Translations under genes and position numbers: made by a program
Part shown: positions 6,139-9,304 of the stretch, piece by piece
How the letters are laid out: each line of letters begins with the position of its first letter
Position numbering within the stretch: the first letter of the stretch is position 1
From: Deltaproteobacteria bacterium
GTDB lineage: Bacteria; Desulfobacterota; Desulfobulbia; Desulfobulbales; BM004
DNA length: 9,304 nt
NCBI GenBank assembly: GCA_020346205.1
Contig: CP070776.1
Location: 1,116,199 to 1,125,502, forward strand
Reading direction: 5' to 3'
Notes under the pieces: model-generated
What the model was told of the DNA's origin: nothing
Seen by the model: only the letters and a program-made list of their open reading frames with translations
The model's database searches: none

Positions 6139-7538
6139 GATGCATGTACCCCAGGTAATTTCTGTCCCATGAGATTAAAGAGCAGACTGTCCATGATGAG
6201 CCGGCTGTCAACCGGAGAGCCCTTCATGCGGTATTCAGCTGTCAGTACTTCTTTAAGGCCTTCCTGAAGATCTTCACAGCTGAACTGGGCTGCTTGCCGA
6301 AAGAGCATATACAGTCCATAGGGGTGGCTTTTCCAGAGCAGGTTTGACCATTCATCTCTGCCGTCCTTCAATTTAGGCAAATAGCTCTTCTGGAAAACCG
6401 GAAAAGAGAGTGATTTTGTATAAGCCGGGGATTTAATCTCCTGCAGTGAGCGGACAAGCAGCAGTTTTTTTATGTGATTTTTTAACGTTGCCAAAATAGC
6501 CAGTCCATGAACTCCGTTTGACTGGAGATGGTCAAGTATAAGCAGCCCATCTTCAAGTTTGCCCGAGGTCACAGCCTCGGTAAGCTCAAACAGGGCCTCT
6601 TCCCTGGTGCGGCCGATAATGGCGTCCACATCTTCTCTTGTAATTGTTTTTTTGTCACCTACGAAAAGCGCCAGTTTTTCAGCCTCCATAACAGCAGCTA
6701 CGGGATGGAACCCTACTCTTTCAAGGAATACAGGAATGGTTTGAGGTTCAATATCTTTGTCATACTTTGTTAAAGTGGAGTGCAGCAATTCCTTGAGAAC
6801 TTTTTCCTGGTCTCGTTTTGCTGCAGCTGAACTTCCAGGGTCAACTGCCAGATCGAGAATGACCCCATGTTCCTGGATGTATTTATAGAGCCGTTTCCTT
6901 TTGTCAACCGCTTCGGCAAGAAGAATAAGAATATTACCCTGGGGAATGCCTGTCTCAAAAGCTTGGGTATACAGGGTGGCAGTATCGGTATCTACACTTT
7001 TTGCAGCAGCAATATCTGCAGGCATGTCAGCAATGAGTTCCTGGGCCCAGGACAGTTTACCCTGAGGCTTTGTAAAGCCGAAAAGGGCTTTCCAGCGTGT
7101 CGCAGATATGGAGGAGATATCTTCTTCAGCCATTTCCTGTGGAGAAACTGCGGCAAGATTTAGCATCTGCAAAAGATAACGCAGAGCCTGTTCGGGTTCA
7201 TTGCGCTCATTTTTCTCACTGGCTTTTTCCCAAACGTTTTTGGCTACCCCTTTTGAATAGAAAAGCTTTGTATCTGTCACCCAGAAGATTTTGCGACCGG
7301 AAAACAGGCTGTATGTCTTCAGGAGATTGAGAGTTCTGTTAAAATCCTCTTGATCGCCATCAATGTGTTGCAGGCTGGAGGCATGGCTCTCCTTTTCAGG
7401 GAGCAGGTGGGTGATTAACTCTTGGGCAGCGTTTCTGCAGAGATAACGTTCCCCGAATAGGAGATAGACTTGCGATGTAACACCCTGGTTGATTTCTTCT
7501 AGAAGTTTGGGGATTTCCTGGCGCTTGTATACAGACAT
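6135..7538 (-). CDS. holA: DNA polymerase III delta subunit HolA, enlarged N-terminal domain
   Basis: The delta subunit opens the sliding clamp as part of the DnaX clamp loader. The chosen start gives 467 residues, well above the 340 or so common in the family. Recognisable parts are VYLLFGERYLCRNAAQELI (near the start), the SLFSGRKIFWVTD strand, the ILILLAEAVDKRKRLYKYI region typical of delta domain II, and the C-terminal helical domain III (GVHGLAILATLKNHIKKLLLV onward). The extra length sits between the first two parts and domain II (roughly 6950-7260) as a helical, charged segment. The frame is open back to an ATG at 7583, adding 15 residues. I prefer the ATG at 7538 because MSVYKRQEI aligns with usual family starts and a promoter-like sequence occupies the extension. 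The gene ends in a four-base overlap with clpS. The sequence is too divergent from E. coli HolA for residue-level claims. Confidence 0.9.
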   Translation of the reverse strand: MSVYKRQEIPKLLEEINQGVTSQVYLLFGERYLCRNAAQELITHLLPEKESHASSLQHIDGDQEDFNRTLNLLKTYSLFSGRKIFWVTDTKLFYSKGVAKNVWEKASEKNERNEPEQALRYLLQMLNLAAVSPQEMAEEDISSISATRWKALFGFTKPQGKLSWAQELIADMPADIAAAKSVDTDTATLYTQAFETGIPQGNILILLAEAVDKRKRLYKYIQEHGVILDLAVDPGSSAAAKRDQEKVLKELLHSTLTKYDKDIEPQTIPVFLERVGFHPVAAVMEAEKLALFVGDKKTITREDVDAIIGRTREEALFELTEAVTSGKLEDGLLILDHLQSNGVHGLAILATLKNHIKKLLLVRSLQEIKSPAYTKSLSFPVFQKSYLPKLKDGRDEWSNLLWKSHPYGLYMLFRQAAQFSCEDLQEGLKEVLTAEYRMKGSPVDSRLIMDSLLFNLMGQKLPGVHAS

Positions 7539-7544
7539 GGCACT

Positions 7545-7573
7545 ATAATAAGCATTAAATGTTCTGCTGTCAG
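7545..7573 (-). promoter_or_regulatory. Good sigma70-type promoter at the holA start
   Basis: On the minus strand CTGACA (7568-7573) and TATTAT (7545-7550) each match five of six consensus bases and are separated by the ideal 17 bases. The -10 box ends six bases before the ATG at 7538, so transcription should begin at or very near that A. It lies inside the first codons of the longest holA frame (ATG at 7583). If real, it would drive holA-clpS and exclude the upstream start for this transcript. Confidence 0.5.
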
Positions 7574-7630
7574 CAATCTTCATATCAACAATATGAAATT
7601 TGCCAGGGAGTTTAAACAGGCAGTTTGAGA

Positions 7631-7677
7631 GGTGCTGATCTGCCTTTCGTGTGCCTTATTGTATTTTTTGCAGCACC
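7631..7677. repeat. Inverted repeat upstream of holA
   Basis: GGTGCTG (7631-7637) and CAGCACC (7671-7677) are perfect 7-bp arms separated by 33 bases. It lies in the 131-bp gap between the small membrane-protein gene and holA. The loop is long and no U-tract follows on the minus strand, so it is not a typical terminator. I see no coding frame of note in the gap. Confidence 0.3.
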
Positions 7678-7714
7678 ATTGCACAAGTGGAAACTCAATT
7701 TTATCTTAAATTTT

Positions 7715-7909
7715 TTAGAAAAGAGGGGTAGAAGGGGTATGCAGAAAGATAAGATAAAATGTGGCTGCGAGGCTGAAACAGATAAGCAAAAGCAGGAATA
7801 TGGGCAGTAACCATTGACGCAGCATCATAAGTAAACTTCTCTTTTGCTTCCTGCTTTTCTTTTTTCTCTTTTTTTTAACAGGCTTTTTGGTCTTTCCTTT
7901 TGTCGCCAT
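7715..7909 (-). CDS. Small basic single-pass membrane protein
   Basis: The 64-residue frame has a strongly basic N-terminal third (residues 4-24 are mostly Lys and Arg, with KKKRKKKSRKQKR as the core), then one hydrophobic segment (about 29-56, LRQWLLPIFLLLLICF onward) and a short tail (HTPSTPLF). This is the layout of an N-in, C-out single-pass inner-membrane protein, with the positive N-terminus in the cytoplasm. No family is recognised. The same layout begins longer proteins such as class A penicillin-binding proteins, so a decayed remnant of one is possible, but no continuation is visible in other frames after the stop. No good ribosome site precedes the ATG. It lies between the polyprenyl synthase (68 bp upstream) and holA. 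Membrane topology and strand agreement argue for a real gene; the AT-rich, low-complexity sequence argues for caution. Confidence 0.55.
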   Translation of the reverse strand: MATKGKTKKPVKKKRKKKSRKQKRSLLMMLRQWLLPIFLLLLICFSLAATFYLIFLHTPSTPLF

Positions 7910-7977
7910 TTATTAAGTGATTGAATCAGTAACAGTTATGTACAGTAAAAGCTTATTTGCCTTTGGTGACGGAAATG

Positions 7978-8982
7978 TTATTTGTCCCTGTGGATTACAT
8001 AGTGGGCCAGCCCGGTGAGTATGGCTATAGTCTGTTCATTGTGTTTGGCACTCAAGATATCAAGGCCGCTAAGGCCAGCAATAATAAGTTCTTCAGCTAG
8101 TTTGCGTCCATAATCGAATCCACCACTTTTGCCAATGATATCTCTTGCTTCCTCAAGCTTAGTTTTACGCGCATCTTTTTCACCCTTTAAAAGCTCGAGC
8201 AGATAATTCCTTTCAGAATTTTCTGATGTTTTCAGGGCATAGATCAGCGGCAGCGTCATTTTTCCTTCAAGGAAATCGTTGCCAACTGTTTTACCTGTTT
8301 TAGAGGGGTCACCCAGGTAATCAAGGAGGTCATCCTGTATCTGGAAGGCCTTGCCAAGGTTTGCTCCATAGGTTTTTAGTGCTTCTATTTCCTTATCACT
8401 GGCGCCGGCAAAAATACCTCCGGTTTCGCATACAGCCCCGATGAAAAGTGCCGTCTTGCCATTAATAACGGCAAAATAATCTTTTTCAGACTGGTTGAAG
8501 TTCTGAGCATTTGCAAGCTGGAGAAATTCTCCAGCAACCATGGCTTCAGTTGCCCTGCAGATGAGTTCCAGGCACCGTTTCCCTCCCAGGGTTCCAACCA
8601 GATACATTGAGCGGGCATGGAGGAAGTCTCCGGCTAGAATTGCCGGGGTGAGCCCAAAGAGCTTATTGACTGCAGGACGCCCTCGCCGGGTATCTGCATG
8701 ATCAATAACATCATCATGAAGTAAAGTGGCAACGTGCAGGTACTCAAAAGCAATGGACAAAGGGTAAATGTCTTTGCTTTGATTGCCGCAGAGACCTGCT
8801 GTCAAAATACAGAGCAGGGGCCGAATTCTTTTGCCGCCATTGAAAAGAGCATGTTCAAGAACCTCGATCAGTCTTTCGGGGATCAATCCTTTACCTGCAA
8901 GGTTTTGCAGGTCAGTCTGCATTGCCTGATCGACTATGTCAATTTCAGGTTTTAATCTGTTCAACAGGTCAATTTTTTCCAC
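7978..8982 (-). CDS. ispB: Polyprenyl diphosphate synthase, long-chain (octaprenyl-type)
   Basis: This trans-prenyltransferase extends farnesyl or geranylgeranyl diphosphate with isopentenyl diphosphate, giving the side chain of respiratory quinones such as menaquinone, at the cytoplasmic membrane face. The 334 residues match the family. Motifs are GGKRIRP (49-55), the first aspartate-rich motif DDVID (90-94) with RR at 99-100, KT (176-177) and the second motif FQIQDDLLD (213-221). The fifth residue before the first motif is Ala85, the small residue also found in E. coli IspB, and not the aromatic residue of short-chain enzymes. This supports a long product, but the exact chain length cannot be read from sequence. 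The start is a GTG preceded by AAGGA. The gene follows the helicase by 31 bp on the same strand and is probably cotranscribed with it. Confidence 0.95.
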   Translation of the reverse strand: MEKIDLLNRLKPEIDIVDQAMQTDLQNLAGKGLIPERLIEVLEHALFNGGKRIRPLLCILTAGLCGNQSKDIYPLSIAFEYLHVATLLHDDVIDHADTRRGRPAVNKLFGLTPAILAGDFLHARSMYLVGTLGGKRCLELICRATEAMVAGEFLQLANAQNFNQSEKDYFAVINGKTALFIGAVCETGGIFAGASDKEIEALKTYGANLGKAFQIQDDLLDYLGDPSKTGKTVGNDFLEGKMTLPLIYALKTSENSERNYLLELLKGEKDARKTKLEEARDIIGKSGGFDYGRKLAEELIIAGLSGLDILSAKHNEQTIAILTGLAHYVIHRDK

Positions 8983-8996
8983 TCAGTGCATTCCTT
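8983..8996 (-). promoter_or_regulatory. Ribosome binding site for the GTG start of the polyprenyl synthase
   Basis: AAGGA stands nine bases before the GTG at 8982. An ATG in between (last A of AAGGA) is followed after one codon by TGA, so it cannot be the start. The GTG is therefore the best start and agrees with the family's N-terminal length. Confidence 0.6.
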
Positions 8997-9013
8997 AATA
9001 TACAGCTACTTTA

Positions 9014-9304
9014 TCATTTTTTTTGATCAAAAAAGGAAACCACATCAGCAATTTTCCTTGTCAGCGGACTTGGGGGCAGACTCTTGAGGAACATCCTGCC
9101 ATACTGTTTGGTAAACAGTCGTATATCAAGTACTGCCAGAAGTCCTCTATCGGTCGATGTGCGCATGAGCCTGCCTACCCCTTGTCGCAGGGCAAGAATG
9201 GCGCGCGGCAGCTGGAAATCCATGAAGGGGTTTCCGCCTTCCTCCCTTATCTTGTTAATCCGTGCCATGATAACAGGGTCACTCGGTACTTCAAAGGGTA
9301 ATTT
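9014..9304 (-). CDS. DinG/YoaA-family ATP-dependent DNA helicase, C-terminal end (partial)
   Basis: Only the last 96 residues or so are in the window; the frame stays open to the right edge, so the gene begins beyond 9304. The visible part starts KLPFEVPSDPVIMARI and continues with GGNPFMDFQLPRAI, then the superfamily 2 helicase motif VI ALRQGVGRLMR, then DRGLLAVLDIRLFTKQYGRMFLKSLP. This order is typical of the XPD-like DinG and YoaA helicases, which unwind DNA (5'-3' in characterised members) and often carry an iron-sulfur cluster in their N-terminal half, not visible here. The arginines of motif VI needed for ATP hydrolysis are present. An internal ATG at 9268 is not the gene start, since the family signature extends upstream of it. 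It is the first gene of the minus-strand block and lies 31 bp before the polyprenyl synthase. Confidence 0.93.
   Translation of the reverse strand, partial: KLPFEVPSDPVIMARINKIREEGGNPFMDFQLPRAILALRQGVGRLMRTSTDRGLLAVLDIRLFTKQYGRMFLKSLPPSPLTRKIADVVSFFDQKK

Noticed and set aside
7625..7810. + strand TTG-start frame overlapping the small basic membrane protein
   Set aside because: It has a rare start, no ribosome site and no recognisable domain. The opposite strand matches the neighbouring genes' direction and gives a sensible membrane topology.
9019..9034. Perfect 16-bp palindrome (six T, GATC, six A)
   Set aside because: It is explained by the last codons of the helicase gene (Phe-Phe-Asp-Gln-Lys-Lys). 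With no loop or GC stem it is not a usable terminator.
1..9304. CRISPR array, insertion sequence, phage or defence genes, tRNA or rRNA genes
   Set aside because: I looked for spaced direct repeats, transposase or integrase motifs, terminal inverted repeats and tRNA/rRNA signatures and found none. All sizeable frames are assigned to chromosomal genes or their shadows.

Overview
The window reads as ordinary chromosomal housekeeping DNA from a Gram-negative anaerobe, most likely in or near the Desulfobacterota (sulfate-reducer type). This is an inference. It rests on the short ThiC without the long N-terminal domain, the holA-clpS-clpA arrangement, an inner-membrane/periplasm lifestyle (a signal peptide on the DUF547 protein, long-chain polyprenyl synthase) and the moderate base composition. 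No rRNA, tRNA, CRISPR array, insertion sequence or phage gene was recognised.

Layout: one gene on the + strand at the left (rsmG, 38-736) runs convergently into a block of nine genes, all on the - strand. In their transcription order, right to left, these are: the C-terminal end of a DinG/YoaA-type helicase (cut by the window edge), a long-chain polyprenyl diphosphate synthase, a 64-residue basic single-pass membrane protein, holA (DNA polymerase III delta), clpS, clpA, a secreted DUF547 protein, thiC and a small three-pass membrane protein. A weak hairpin lies where rsmG meets this block.

Functional units: helicase and polyprenyl synthase are 31 bp apart and probably cotranscribed. holA and clpS overlap by four bases (ATGA), so the clamp-loader subunit and the N-degron adaptor are translationally linked. 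clpA follows clpS after 123 bp that hold a possible promoter of its own; together ClpS and ClpA form the N-end-rule branch of ClpAP proteolysis. thiC and the downstream membrane protein are separated by only 13 bp with a strong ribosome binding site, so they are very likely one unit.

Points worth a second look are modest. HolA carries a large extra segment in its N-terminal ATPase-like domain. holA has a good sigma70-type promoter inside its longest reading frame, pointing to a later, perhaps leaderless start. The ThiC C-terminal cluster motif is CX2CX3C instead of the textbook CX2CX4C, leaving open a BzaF-like (5-hydroxybenzimidazole synthase) role, and the gene has no TPP riboswitch. An inverted repeat sits on the predicted clpA -10 box. 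Two small membrane proteins have no known function. I do not see a convincing new multi-gene system.
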